The notes below the pieces were generated by a model. That model saw nothing but the letters and a program-made list of their open reading frames with translations, did no database searches and was not told where the DNA came from. 47,655 nt of DNA, taken from assembly GCA_900617975.1 (NCBI GenBank), contig UZAE01012029.1, positions 1-47,655 on the forward strand, in the 5' to 3' direction. Shown here one piece after another: positions 43,901-47,230 of this stretch. Source of the DNA: Rodentolepis nana (Eukaryota; Platyhelminthes; Cestoda; Cyclophyllidea; Hymenolepididae). A program made the position numbers and the translations under genes. The stretch's first letter is position 1; each line of letters starts with the position of its first letter.

Positions 43901-46863
43901 CTAACGAGCTGTTGAACATGCTCGAATTGAGCTTGATTGAAGCCGTTGGCGCTGACCTCTGAAAGGAGTTTGAGGATGTTGTTTACACCAGCGTTGCTTT
44001 GAGTCTCTTGGCATTTCCAGAGAATTGTAATATCCTCCATTGTTATATGATCGACCAGGCATCGAAAGAGTTCGCACAGTGTAGCAACATAAGTAACGTT
44101 GTCGAGGTTGGCTGAAACGTAATTACAAGGTTTTCTTATTGAAAACTCAATCAGATGAAAATAAAAAAATTATAGAACTCTTCTTTCAGGATAACTCACA
44201 AATCAGTTTGTAAGGTATTAGTGGCATAAAGTGGTTCTAGATTTTGTAGTCCATATTTTTCAACCAAATCAATTGTTTCGTTGGTTCATGCATCAAAATG
44301 TGAGTTGAATTGGAATGTGCACACTTTCATTTTAGATATTACGTATAAAGAGAACTTGAAACGGGTTGATCTTTGCGTCCGATGGCGTTTACCTACGGAG
44401 CCTTCAAAGTCAATCAGTGCTCAGTCTTCAGGGAGTTTTTTCGGGAATTGACTGTAAACTGGATGATTAGTGTTCGATTTTAGTTTTGGTTTAATATTTT
44501 AACCAACAAATATTGACCAATTTACCCAAAAAAGATGAAAGCGCATTTGTGGCTAGTTGGTACCAACTTAGGCTTACAGCTCGTAAGAATAAGTTCAATT
44601 TGACATTTAGAAAAAAACTAAACTTTCTCGACTGAATGAGTTACCATTGGACAAATGCATGTTGCCCCTGCTTCATCCCTTCTTCAAATTAGCTTTCATC
44701 CCATATCCCAACCAATAAATAAACTTTGTCCTTACGCAATCGATCCTATTTTATTCAAGTGCATTGAATGCTAATTGTGTTTTCTATAATTTACAAGGAA
44801 AGTTTTTACTTGGCCCTAAAGCAGGTTTTAAACCATATTTCATTTCTAAACATGACTAATAACCCTTTAACGCCCCCAATAATTTCTTGAAAAATCCGCC
44901 CAACCGGACACTCGCGTGTCTCTCAGCAGACTGATGCCGCCAATGTGGTGAGTATTGGTGGCAACAGGAGGCTATAGACGCATTGGGCATGTTTCAAACG
45001 CCAGTAGCACCTTCTGTGTTACGAGTTAAGTACCAAGGGAGTTTATTTTGGAAGAGAACTGTGCGATCCCGCATGGCATTAAAGGATTAATGGAGTTGTA
45101 CGATAATGTCATGAAAGTGCTATAGAATTGCAGCCAGTTAGGACTGCCAATTCCTTCCATCGCGTTGTAAACATTCCTCTACCTCAGATAAGTGAGGTTC
45201 TAATTAGACGCTCTCAAATGTTTCATTTCAGTCAAGGTAGATGGCACGTAAATTATTAGCGTGACAAAAGGTGGGAATGTGCGTCAAGAATGAGTCCGTG
45301 CGTCACAACTGCCGTCTCCCCACTCCATTAGTTGATAAAATGACCTCAATAGAATGGATAAAAATTTTGATGTTCAAAAGTTATTCTAGAGAGGCTGTTA
45401 GATAGAAGACCATGAATTTCGAACAGGAGCGCGCGTCCTTTTTGTCTAATAGTCGAATGCAAAACCTGGAAGCCGCCTAAGTTCTGGTTGATTTTATTTA
45501 TTGTGATCTCTTAGCCAATAGGTAAACAGTTAACAAAAACCAGTAAAATATTTTGAAATGAAAAAGTAGAGAGAGAGAGAGAAGTGTTAAAATAAGGATG
45601 TCAAAGTTATTATTTGCTGACATTTTATCCCTTACCATTGTAACTGCTTAACGGAGATTTAATTACGGCATTTAGGGGGGGGGGTATGTTGGAGAAGCAA
45701 AAATTGCAACGTTCAATGCAAATAGTGAAATCGCCCTTCAGGCAGCACCTTCAAAAGTCCCTAATGGCAAGAACAGCTCCAACTTTTCAATCTCCTCAAA
45801 AAATGTCAAGCTGGTAGTTGGGCCTCGCGCATTCCAAACAAGTGCCTTCATTAAGAACATAGAATGAACCAATGACCAAGTGGTCATTTTCAACTTATAA
45901 GGTCGGTTTGTGGTATTAATAGAGATGATAGGGTCTTGACAATCAAATCTGCCAAATCTGAAAATCGATTCTTGCTCATCTCCACGCATTTTATGTCATC
46001 TTTAAGGCAAGAGAAAGGTATGTAATCAGCAGAACTGTTTGGTTTAGTGACTATGTATTCAAATAACACAAGTTTTAAGCTTAGTTGCCGCAAAATAGGT
46101 TATCTTAAGCTATTTATTTTTGGAATAGTGATGGCATTCCAGAGTTGAATTGGAAAATAAACAGGGGACTGGGGTTATATGAACAACCACAGTACTAAAA
46201 CTGTGGTAGAATTAACTTACTCATAATGGACTGCACAACCGCCTTCTCCCTAACCCAATGCATCAGTGTATCATGTCTGATAAGGCGATGCAATTTCCTC
46301 CTTCTCAAGAATGACTGATTTTCCGCCGCAAGAATTGAAGTCGACGTGACCACAGCTCCACTTCCAGCTGTGGCTGCAGCCTTTGTCAACTTGGCCTGTT
46401 GGACCGCGGTCACCAGATCAATCAAATGTCGGATTGCTAGCATCCTCACTTTAAAGGAACTTGACGCTCCGGCAGGTGGACAAAGGGAAGACAAAAGAAC
46501 GACCAAGTGTCTTTCATCCACTTTTGCGACTGAGAGTGCAGTAGTGGGAGCAACAACCGGGTTCTCCGCCATCCATTTATCCCAATCTGGTTGGCGTGGT
46601 TGGGAAAAATCTGTAACATCGAACGGAAGATCTGATTCCTGGTTAATTGCGTCTGGTGAAATATTGGCAAAACGATAGCAGAGAACCCGGAGAGAGGTGA
46701 TGAGATCGAAAATTCGCGACTCTTGTGGGTTGAAGTCTTCATAGGTAAGATTGTGAATGAGCCAGAAAGTACGAATAATTAACCATCCAACGTAACGACA
46801 TATGGTTCTTGGAGTGAGGTATTCGGCGACATTAGCCAGTGGTTCCATCACTGACTGCATCAT
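698..46863 (-). CDS. USP9X: USP9X/fat facets-type ubiquitin-specific protease, 32 internal exons (both ends outside window)
   Basis: A giant deubiquitinase of peptidase family C19 that, in known animals, removes ubiquitin from substrates in endocytosis, polarity and signalling. The assembled exons give about 3,047 codons with no stop and consistent splice phases. Order of blocks (window residue numbers): helical scaffold 1-868, ubiquitin-like domain about 886-1038, second helical block to about 2000, catalytic domain about 2065-2530, C-terminal helical block to 3047. Visible catalytic features are the Cys box GGGTCYMNAV (Cys at 17724-17726), His box GQAHAGHYYSF (His at 13031-13033) and WLKFND (Asn at 12345-12347). 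CxxC pairs in exons 21 and 22 form the zinc ribbon. Recognition rests on residue-level similarity to human USP9X recalled from memory, for example [13 protein letters not shown] versus RYNREQSFSAINL; USP24 and USP34 fit less well. The start codon, first exons and last exons are missing. Exon boundaries are predicted by eye. Confidence 0.95.
1182..1532 (-). CDS. USP9X: USP9X-like exon 31
   Basis: The exon has 351 bases in phase 0/0, with acceptor atttatttccag and donor TGG|GTTAGT. ALNNLVDYLLDLLSVEVPTY and GSYFGLLRGYVETCP match human AVLNLLRREVSEHG and QQYFNLFVMYANLG. It ends in a Ser/Pro/Ile-rich stretch. Confidence 0.92.
2188..2512 (+). mobile_element. SINE-like element, copy 1 (full length)
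   Basis: The element starts ggggtgtgcgatagactt and ends in the A+T-rich tail gaaataaataaa. It is flanked by an exact 14-bp target-site duplication, atatttaacgaggt, at 2174-2187 and 2513-2526. The 5' part carries the palindrome ccacgtgg, and the middle is pyrimidine-rich. No internal coding capacity and no clear pol III A/B box was found. It lies in intron 30, antisense to the gene. Confidence 0.88.
2545..2928. mobile_element. MITE-like inverted-repeat element, copy A (partial dimer)
   Basis: The ends ttaaccctttaacgcc (left) and the reverse complement of the right end (ttcaacgctttagcaccc) are imperfect terminal inverted repeats. Two head-to-tail units each carry an imperfect palindrome (ctgataccacca/gtcggcagtatcag at 2648-2684; ctgatactgccga/gtcggcggcaacag at 2832-2868). 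The second unit aligns along its length with the reverse complement of the copy at 44857-45090. No coding capacity is seen. Confidence 0.7.
8307..8409 (-). CDS. USP9X: USP9X-like exon 30
   Basis: The exon has 103 bases, enters in phase 2 after a 67-nt intron and leaves in phase 0. The acceptor is gatgtttttccag and the donor is ATC|GTAAGT. NYVLACPKPQLRHQSARLVG and IVLSTFYA match human [20 protein letters not shown] and FIAHFSLQ. Confidence 0.93.
8477..8826 (-). CDS. USP9X: USP9X-like exon 29
   Basis: The exon has 350 bases, enters in phase 0 and leaves in phase 2. The acceptor atttattaaag was chosen because upstream candidates put a stop in frame; the donor is TT|GTAGGT. MGCQMVANFLFATYLALHAS matches human ISIQLAARFLFTTGFHTKK. 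HWMETLLALMTANAQAISW matches the WYDALCILLRHSKNVRFW helix. A His/Ser/Gln-rich insert lies between. Confidence 0.9.
8827..9858 (-). other. Intron 28
   Basis: AT-rich and about 1.0 kb; nothing recognised. The plus-strand open frame overlapping its right-hand exon side is a shadow. Confidence 0.75.
9859..10331 (-). CDS. USP9X: USP9X-like exon 28
   Basis: The exon has 473 bases, enters in phase 1 and leaves in phase 0. The acceptor is cttcttctag and the donor is CTT|GTAAGT. The first 110 residues are a Ser/Pro/Asn/Gly-rich linker. MLHRIRKQNLAFLRDQSILS then matches human [20 protein letters not shown] at the start of the C-terminal helical region. Confidence 0.92.
11430..11740 (+). mobile_element. 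SINE-like element, copy 2 (diverged)
   Basis: The same family head (gggtgcgcgatagactta) and tail region (gactaatgataactatca) are present, with a decayed end. A degenerate duplication is possible (aacgtttatgg before, aatgttcatag after). It lies in intron 27, antisense to the gene. Confidence 0.82.
11775..12008 (-). CDS. USP9X: USP9X-like exon 27: end of catalytic domain
   Basis: The exon has 234 bases in phase 1/1, with acceptor ctgtttcaag and donor ACGC|GTAAGC. KRTRNYSAYLLFYQRV matches human QKRWWNAYILFYERM, the closing strand of the USP fold. A Ser/Arg-rich tail of about 55 residues follows, with many basic-Ser motifs. Confidence 0.94.
12260..12424 (-). CDS. USP9X: USP9X-like exon 26: third triad residue (Asn)
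   Basis: The exon has 165 bases in phase 1/1, with donor CCAG|GTGCAT. ERWLKFNDTYIEEVDM and QECFGGTYLAE match human NRWYKFDDGDVTECKM and NQCFGGEYMGE. The usual Asp directly after KF is Asn here (codon 12345-12347), and the following Asp is kept. Confidence 0.95.
12532..12623 (-). CDS. USP9X: USP9X-like exon 25: insert inside the catalytic domain
   Basis: The exon has 92 bases, enters in phase 2 and leaves in phase 1. The acceptor is atcttttgcag and the donor is A|GTAAGT. It reads YKGFDRERSQSITAMLGPHN and is needed for phase between exons 24 and 26. It lengthens the loop between catalytic His and the third triad residue. No human counterpart is recognised. Confidence 0.8.
12993..13225 (-). CDS. 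USP9X: USP9X-like exon 24: catalytic histidine box
   Basis: The exon has 233 bases, enters in phase 0 after a 65-nt intron and leaves in phase 2. The acceptor is aatcaatttag and the donor is CC|GTACGT. An acidic start (EEDEQEESAKE) is followed by ELTGIVIHSGQAHAGHYYSF, matching human [20 protein letters not shown]. The catalytic His codon is at 13031-13033. Confidence 0.95.
13291..13404 (-). CDS. USP9X: USP9X-like exon 23
   Basis: The exon has 114 bases in phase 0/0, with acceptor ttacttatag and donor GAT|GTAAGT. LPSGVSMQSNLFTDTAKK to FHLYDPD fills the variable loop between the FPREL-type block and the His box. It has no residue-level match to human; phase and splice sites support it. Confidence 0.8.
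13468..13793 (+). mobile_element. SINE-like element, copy 3 (most diverged head)
   Basis: The head is ggggtgcgctatagcctaac and the tail gcctgctatctgaaaaagat. A short repeat, ttaaaat, at 13461-13467 and 13794-13800 may be the target-site duplication. It lies in intron 22, antisense to the gene. Confidence 0.82.
14781..15090 (-). CDS. USP9X: USP9X-like exon 22: second zinc knuckle and core
   Basis: The exon has 310 bases, enters in phase 2 and leaves in phase 0, with acceptor cataatttcag. YNREQSFSAINLTV, NAYFCERCQMKQRTLKRLTF and LPPVLCLQLKRFGFDWERQV match human [34 protein letters not shown] and [20 protein letters not shown] almost block for block. The donor GTG|GTCAGC is weak, and a GT three bases earlier is also possible, so the left end may be 14784. 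Confidence 0.94.
15472..15505. repeat. (TA)n microsatellite
   Basis: About 16 TA units in intron 21, to the 3' side of exon 21. Confidence 0.95.
16368..16450 (-). CDS. USP9X: USP9X-like exon 21: first zinc knuckle
   Basis: This is a short exon of 83 bases leaving in phase 2, with acceptor gttttatttcag and donor CG|GTAGGG. MPFFSRMFHGLLSDTMYC followed by EDCGHR matches human [21 protein letters not shown]. The CxxC pair is half of the zinc ribbon in the fingers subdomain. Confidence 0.94.
16906..16935. repeat. (TA)n microsatellite
   Basis: About 14 TA units in intron 20, to the 5' side of exon 21, so exon 21 sits between two TA repeats. Confidence 0.95.
17377..17541 (-). CDS. USP9X: USP9X-like exon 20: catalytic domain
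   Basis: The exon has 165 bases in phase 0/0 after a 68-nt intron, with donor AAG|GTAAAT. QYYDPVHFWNAFKLWNMD and EQQDAFDFFQSLIDQLDEGI match human QYYVPRGFWKQFRLWGEP and [20 protein letters not shown], the EQQDA/EFF core block of USP enzymes. Confidence 0.96.
17610..17966 (-). CDS. USP9X: USP9X-like exon 19: catalytic cysteine box
   Basis: The exon has 357 bases in phase 0/0 after a 72-nt intron, with donor GAG|GTATAG. TVNLLVRLHH aligns with human IVDSLTEMYY. A Ser/Asn-rich linker leads to FTGLRNGGGTCYMNAVLQQL (human [20 protein letters not shown]), where the Cys at 17724-17726 is the expected nucleophile. The acidic insert of about 50 residues that follows the Cys box in human USP9X is absent here. 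Confidence 0.96.
18039..18386 (-). CDS. USP9X: USP9X-like exon 18
   Basis: The exon has 348 bases in phase 0/0, with acceptor tttttatctag and donor AGT|GTAACT. The reading frame stays open past the donor, but alignment and the next exon favour ending at QSLES. CIHLMRDLVPILITNYMFPV matches human GGANLIKELIDDFIFPAS, and RQEAFMLLLFLARMDFQSL matches NAGFELLVALAVGCVRNL. Confidence 0.9.
18738..19082 (-). CDS. USP9X: USP9X-like exon 17
   Basis: The exon has 345 bases in phase 0/0, with acceptor ctaaaaacag and donor AAG|GTTAAT. SEIQWFKDFAHTHSKA and LLNGHLCFLRMACIQ match human NEIDWLKRIRDDVKRT and ILEGHLGVTKELLAF. The second half is rich in Gly, Ser and Ala. Two other open frames overlap this exon and are shadows. 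Confidence 0.9.
19083..20297 (-). other. Intron 16
   Basis: 1.2 kb, AT-rich. One plus-strand open frame of 80 codons (19726-19968) shows no recognisable motif; no repeat was seen. Confidence 0.75.
20298..20751 (-). CDS. USP9X: USP9X-like exon 16
   Basis: The exon has 454 bases, enters in phase 2 and leaves in phase 0. The acceptor is ttactcttag and the donor is GAG|GTAAG. RTETCQQLKQLLYLFAG matches human SGDYFTLLRHLLNYA. The remainder (YIDILLDVLFRIPRE, CSEFFRLRGRIFGL) is helical and has no close human equivalent. A Ser-rich patch lies in the middle. Confidence 0.87.
21291..21424 (-). CDS. USP9X: USP9X-like exon 15
   Basis: The exon has 134 bases, enters in phase 0 and leaves in phase 2. The acceptor is aaattttgtag and the donor is CAG|GTAATT. 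The frame read is IAVQSTRLLCQCVYSY, not the longer open frame of this stretch. It was inferred because exon 16 needs phase 2 on entry and exon 14 leaves in phase 0; this exon repairs both. The residues look like a helical pair. Confidence 0.78.
21911..22102 (+). mobile_element. SINE-like element, copy 4 (internally deleted)
   Basis: This copy is 192 bp. The head and tail are intact, but most of the pyrimidine-rich middle is missing. It is flanked by an exact 12-bp duplication, tattcaccgtgt, at 21899-21910 and 22103-22114. The deletion therefore pre-dates insertion or happened without disturbing the ends. It lies in intron 14, antisense. Confidence 0.87.
22314..22327 (+). repeat. Poly-C tract, 14 nt
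   Basis: An unbroken C14 in intron 14, about 500 bases to the left of the hairpin at 22800. Confidence 0.95.
22800..22864. repeat. Strong hairpin (inverted repeat) in intron 14
   Basis: Outer arms gtaagcac (22800-22807) and gtgcttac (22857-22864) are perfect complements. Inner arms ttcagggagtgtgtct (22812-22827) and agacacatcccctgaa-type sequence (22833-22847) pair over 15 bp with one bulged base around a 5-nt loop. An asymmetric internal loop separates the two stems. The function is unknown; it could be a fold-back repeat remnant or a structured RNA. Confidence 0.75.
23234..23541 (-). CDS. USP9X: USP9X-like exon 14
   Basis: The exon has 308 bases, enters in phase 1 and leaves in phase 0. 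The acceptor is cttattgtag and the donor is GAG|GTAATT. A Ser-rich start leads into LMQPEFAPKLLSVLMDTALA, then a Ser/Asn/Gln- and Arg-rich stretch ending TCQDVE. Similarity to human USP9X is low; support comes from the splice sites and matching phases. Confidence 0.78.
24021..24501. other. Assembly gap (481 N)
   Basis: This is a run of N in intron 13. It is bounded on the left by G9 (24012-24020) and on the right by an interrupted poly-G stretch (24502-24527). The gap probably marks a poly-G tract that stopped sequencing or assembly. The true length and content are unknown, so a short exon could in principle be hidden, though exon 13/14 phases already match. Confidence 0.98.
25101..25409 (-). 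CDS. USP9X: USP9X-like exon 13
   Basis: The exon has 309 bases in phase 1/1, with acceptor tttctttccag and donor CCA|GTAAGT. It reads TLDKVYEKNDWLESLVVVL and, near the end, WISREIKHCALQILATLL, similar to human EITKIYEKTNAG and the FIIDLLLHCHSKTVRQVA helices. It belongs to the second helical block. Confidence 0.85.
25482..25914 (-). CDS. USP9X: USP9X-like exon 12, Ser/Thr/Pro-rich; donor uncertain
   Basis: The exon follows acceptor cttattttag and reads ILSSHFVSRESSAWWE, then about 110 residues rich in Ser, Thr, Pro and Asn with no clear human counterpart, and a Lys/Arg/Ser-rich end. The 433-base length supposes a GC donor (TCAT|GCAAGT), which gives phase 1 and a 72-nt intron. A GT donor at 25519-25520 (GGAG|GTGATA) also gives phase 1 with exon end 25521. 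The left end is therefore ambiguous by 39 bases. Confidence 0.75.
25915..27400 (-). other. Intron 11
   Basis: About 1.5 kb, AT-rich; no repeat, RNA or gene was recognised. Confidence 0.75.
27401..28465 (-). CDS. USP9X: USP9X-like exon 11: ubiquitin-like domain plus Ser-rich linker
   Basis: This is the largest exon, with 355 codons in phase 0/0, acceptor gggattttcag and donor CAA|GTAAGT. Exon residues about 18-170 are the ubiquitin-like fold that sits in the middle of USP9X: SFRGWEMRIPLRVFSPSGQ (human AFRGKHLSLVVRFPNQGR), NATLASVRKLV (NDTIGSVRRCI) and ELGFQTGRTLLIRL (QLNLKDKSLITAKL). A loop of about 50 residues rich in polar residues is inserted before the last strand. Residues 171-250 are Ser/Gly/Asn-rich. 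GSVYESLFG then MTRLLLYCLPT resume the human register at SLDSLFFG and EVVYALLMP, so the intervening human segment is missing or unrecognisable. Confidence 0.92.
28466..29284 (-). other. Intron 10
   Basis: About 0.8 kb; nothing recognised. Confidence 0.75.
29285..29539 (-). CDS. USP9X: USP9X-like exon 10
   Basis: The exon has 255 bases in phase 0/0. I chose acceptor tctacttgtaag because the nearer TAG at 29531-29533 would break the phase. The donor is GAG|GTAGGA. RLALYRLLYIVFSYIENAE corresponds to human AVRMVRVLTVLREYINECD. Confidence 0.85.
29761..29773 (+). repeat. Poly-G tract, 13 nt
   Basis: An unbroken G13 in intron 9. Confidence 0.95.
31264..31634 (+). mobile_element. SINE-like element, copy 5 (duplicated 3' tail)
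   Basis: The copy is flanked by an exact 15-bp duplication, ttaatatttaatacg, at 31249-31263 and 31635-31649. The last segment (atcaaaatgcctgccatttg through taaattaata) occurs twice in tandem near 31567-31640. A 9-base poly-C run lies inside. It lies in intron 9, antisense. Confidence 0.88.
31956..32288 (-). CDS. USP9X: USP9X-like exon 9
   Basis: The exon has 333 bases in phase 0/0, with acceptor cgtaaaag and donor GAG|GTAAG. TVERMDLIGVDFLWDLYV matches human DLELIGLDYLWRVVI, the most conserved motif of this scaffold. CHKRFFDYCRKRIE matches HEDFIQSCFDRLK. Confidence 0.92.
32289..34079 (-). other. Intron 8
   Basis: 1.8 kb with a (TTTA)n and a (CT)n-C tract near 33711. Nothing else was recognised. 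Confidence 0.8.
33226..33244. repeat. (TTTA)n microsatellite
   Basis: About 4.5 units of tttat in intron 8. Confidence 0.9.
34080..34156 (-). CDS. USP9X: USP9X-like exon 8
   Basis: The exon has 77 bases, separated from exon 7 by a 71-nt intron. The acceptor is ttatcttgtag and the donor is TGG|GTAAGT. FQCFESFFVKVNLNEGRL is nearly the human MKCFERFFKAVNCREGKL. Confidence 0.92.
34228..34342 (-). CDS. USP9X: USP9X-like exon 7
   Basis: The exon has 115 bases, enters in phase 0 and leaves in phase 1. The acceptor is ctattattgcag and the donor is AAAG|GTTAAT. KTLLWFSSAIDLLESDAQN through LFTKNIIKLPPTSI matches human CFKWYSKLMGDEPDL and FFESNVLQLDPSLL. Confidence 0.88.
34433..34564 (-). CDS. USP9X: USP9X-like exon 6
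   Basis: The exon has 132 bases in phase 0/0, with acceptor ttttgctcaag and donor GAA|GTAAGC. VVNRHLTVLHYILSTADIHL followed by GIWDTLVNDF matches human VQERLNFLRFLLKDGQLWL and QIWKCLAENA. Confidence 0.88.
34565..35295 (-). other. Intron 5
   Basis: 0.7 kb with a C11 run at 34809-34819 and a short AAT-rich tract near 34700. Nothing else was recognised. Confidence 0.75.
35296..35457 (-). CDS. USP9X: USP9X-like exon 5
   Basis: The exon has 162 bases in phase 0/0, with acceptor ttgttttacag and donor GAT|GTGAGT. ALRELNKTHSLIDTVCNSL matches human LINQLQHNHALVTLVAENL. The second half is Ser/His/Ala-rich and unlike human. Confidence 0.88.
36103..36123 (+). repeat. Poly-G tract, 21 nt
   Basis: This is the longest unbroken G run in the window, preceded by a purine lead-in (gagaaaaataaaggagggga). 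It lies in intron 4. Confidence 0.95.
37693..37718 (+). repeat. Poly-C followed by (CT)n
   Basis: C10 runs directly into a CT repeat, a continuous pyrimidine tract in intron 4. A related (CT)n-C run is at 33711-33731 in intron 8. Confidence 0.9.
39020..39103 (-). CDS. USP9X: USP9X-like exon 4 (28 codons)
   Basis: This is a small 84-base exon in phase 0/0, flanked by acceptor ctttccag and donor AAG|GTAAAT. It reads SAYYVLDFLQTILDLICKPL, amphipathic and helical. It was called because the phase fits both neighbours and the splice sites are good; sequence similarity to human is weak. Confidence 0.75.
39325..39357 (+). repeat. G-rich tract with quadruplex pattern
   Basis: Five G runs of 3-10 bases are separated by spacers of 1-3 bases (gggg tga gggg t ggg a gggg a G10), a textbook intramolecular G-quadruplex pattern. 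It lies in intron 3; the transcript of the gene would carry the C-rich strand. Confidence 0.9.
39742..40329 (-). CDS. USP9X: USP9X-like exon 3 with Ser/Gly-rich insert
   Basis: The exon has 588 bases in phase 0/0. It starts SWCALDIQSR after acceptor cttaaacag and ends before donor GTACAT. The parts LLNFVATIAIASREAW and ACLRLLWQLSHG match human LLELIRRLAEDD and VLNLLWNLAHSD. A run of about 60 residues rich in Ser, Gly and Lys, absent from human USP9X, interrupts the helical repeats before NPEHTEAAINQLV. Confidence 0.88.
42244..42258 (+). repeat. Poly-G tract, 15 nt
   Basis: An unbroken G15 followed by tggaggg, in intron 2. Confidence 0.95.
42446..42864 (+). mobile_element. SINE-like element, copy 6 (internal triplication)
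   Basis: This is the longest copy, about 419 bp. It is flanked by gcttaatgcgcat (42433-42445) and gctatatgcgcat (42865-42877), 11 of 13 identical. A unit of about 45 bp (aagtctattaac...ccatga) is present three times between 42508 and 42643. It lies in intron 2, antisense. Confidence 0.85.
43897..44111 (-). CDS. USP9X: USP9X-like exon 2
   Basis: The exon has 215 bases, enters in phase 1 and leaves in phase 0. The acceptor is cgtttcag and the donor is GAA|GTGCGT. It reads NLDNVTYVATLCELFRCLVD and on to EDITILWKCQ, matching human SLHQPQYVEKLEKILRFVI and LDNIWAAQ. It is part of the helical scaffold. Confidence 0.9.
44857..45090. mobile_element. MITE-like inverted-repeat element, copy B (single unit)
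   Basis: The left end is taataaccctttaacgcc and the right end ggcattaaaggattaa, complementary at about 13 of 16 positions. A central palindrome ctgatgccgcca...tggtggcaacag lies at 44931-44967. Read in reverse complement it matches copy A in the same order of blocks (aaataa-ctcc-ttgg, then the palindrome, then gcggttggg-like). It lies in intron 1. Confidence 0.7.
45567..45582. repeat. (GA)n microsatellite
   Basis: About 8 units of ga/ag in intron 1, about 90 bases from a G10 run at 45675-45684. Confidence 0.85.
46221..46863 (-). CDS. USP9X: USP9X-like exon 1 of window (N-terminal helical scaffold)
   Basis: The exon has 214 codons plus one base (phase 1 out). It follows a good acceptor (tttctattttcag) and ends at donor A|GTAAGT. 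It opens with ATG ATG, but the acceptor and the human alignment (about 300 residues lie upstream in USP9X) say it is internal, not the start. The segment SSSFKVRMLAIRHLIDLV matches human SSFNGKMNALNEVNKVIS, and WVREKAVVQSIM matches WIQQNNILSIVL. An Ala/Thr/Ser-rich stretch separates these two blocks. Confidence 0.9.
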
Positions 46864-46957
46864 CTGAAAATAGAAAGAGGAAGATGTGTTTATCGTTTTA
46901 ATATTAAAATATCATTTTAAGAGTTGTTGGTGATTTAAGAGTTTATCAATCATGGCT

Positions 46958-47230
46958 GGGGTGCGTGATAGACTTACCTCCACGTGGTGCACCCTGGGCA
47001 ACGTATACTCATACGGCAAAAAAGTCTATTAACTGGCGATTGACTTCTGGCGCAGTACTCATCCTACCTTTTCTCTGCCTTCATGTCTGTCTCTTTACAT
47101 CTTTAAATCACTCTTCTGTTCCCCACCCCTCGATTTTCTGTTACTTTGATGTTCCTCCCCCCTGTGAAGTCCGAAGTCAGCTAAAGGGCTAATGATAAAT
47201 ATCAAAACGCCTGCCATTTGAAATAAATAA
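46958..47230 (+). mobile_element. SINE-like element, copy 7
   Basis: The copy is flanked by an exact 13-bp duplication, atcaatcatggct, at 46945-46957 and 47231-47243. Part of the middle is deleted; head and tail match copy 1 closely. It lies in the intron upstream of exon 1 of the window, antisense. Confidence 0.88.

Larger units (their letters stand above)
44112..46220 (-). other. Intron 1
   Basis: 2.1 kb with MITE-like copy B, a (GA)n repeat and G10. A minus-strand open frame at 45738-45989 has no acceptor/donor pair in phase with exons 1 and 2 and is not needed for the alignment. Confidence 0.75.

Noticed and set aside
46346..46678. 110-codon plus-strand open frame
   Set aside because: It lies wholly inside coding exon 1 on the other strand and is a shadow of it; no independent support.
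46858..46863. ATG ATG at the start of exon 1 as the gene's start codon
   Set aside because: A strong polypyrimidine-CAG acceptor abuts it and the human protein has a long conserved region upstream.
698..46863. Locus as a pseudogene
   Set aside because: All 32 exons are open, splice sites are intact and catalytic Cys and His are present; Asn in the triad is permitted in the family.
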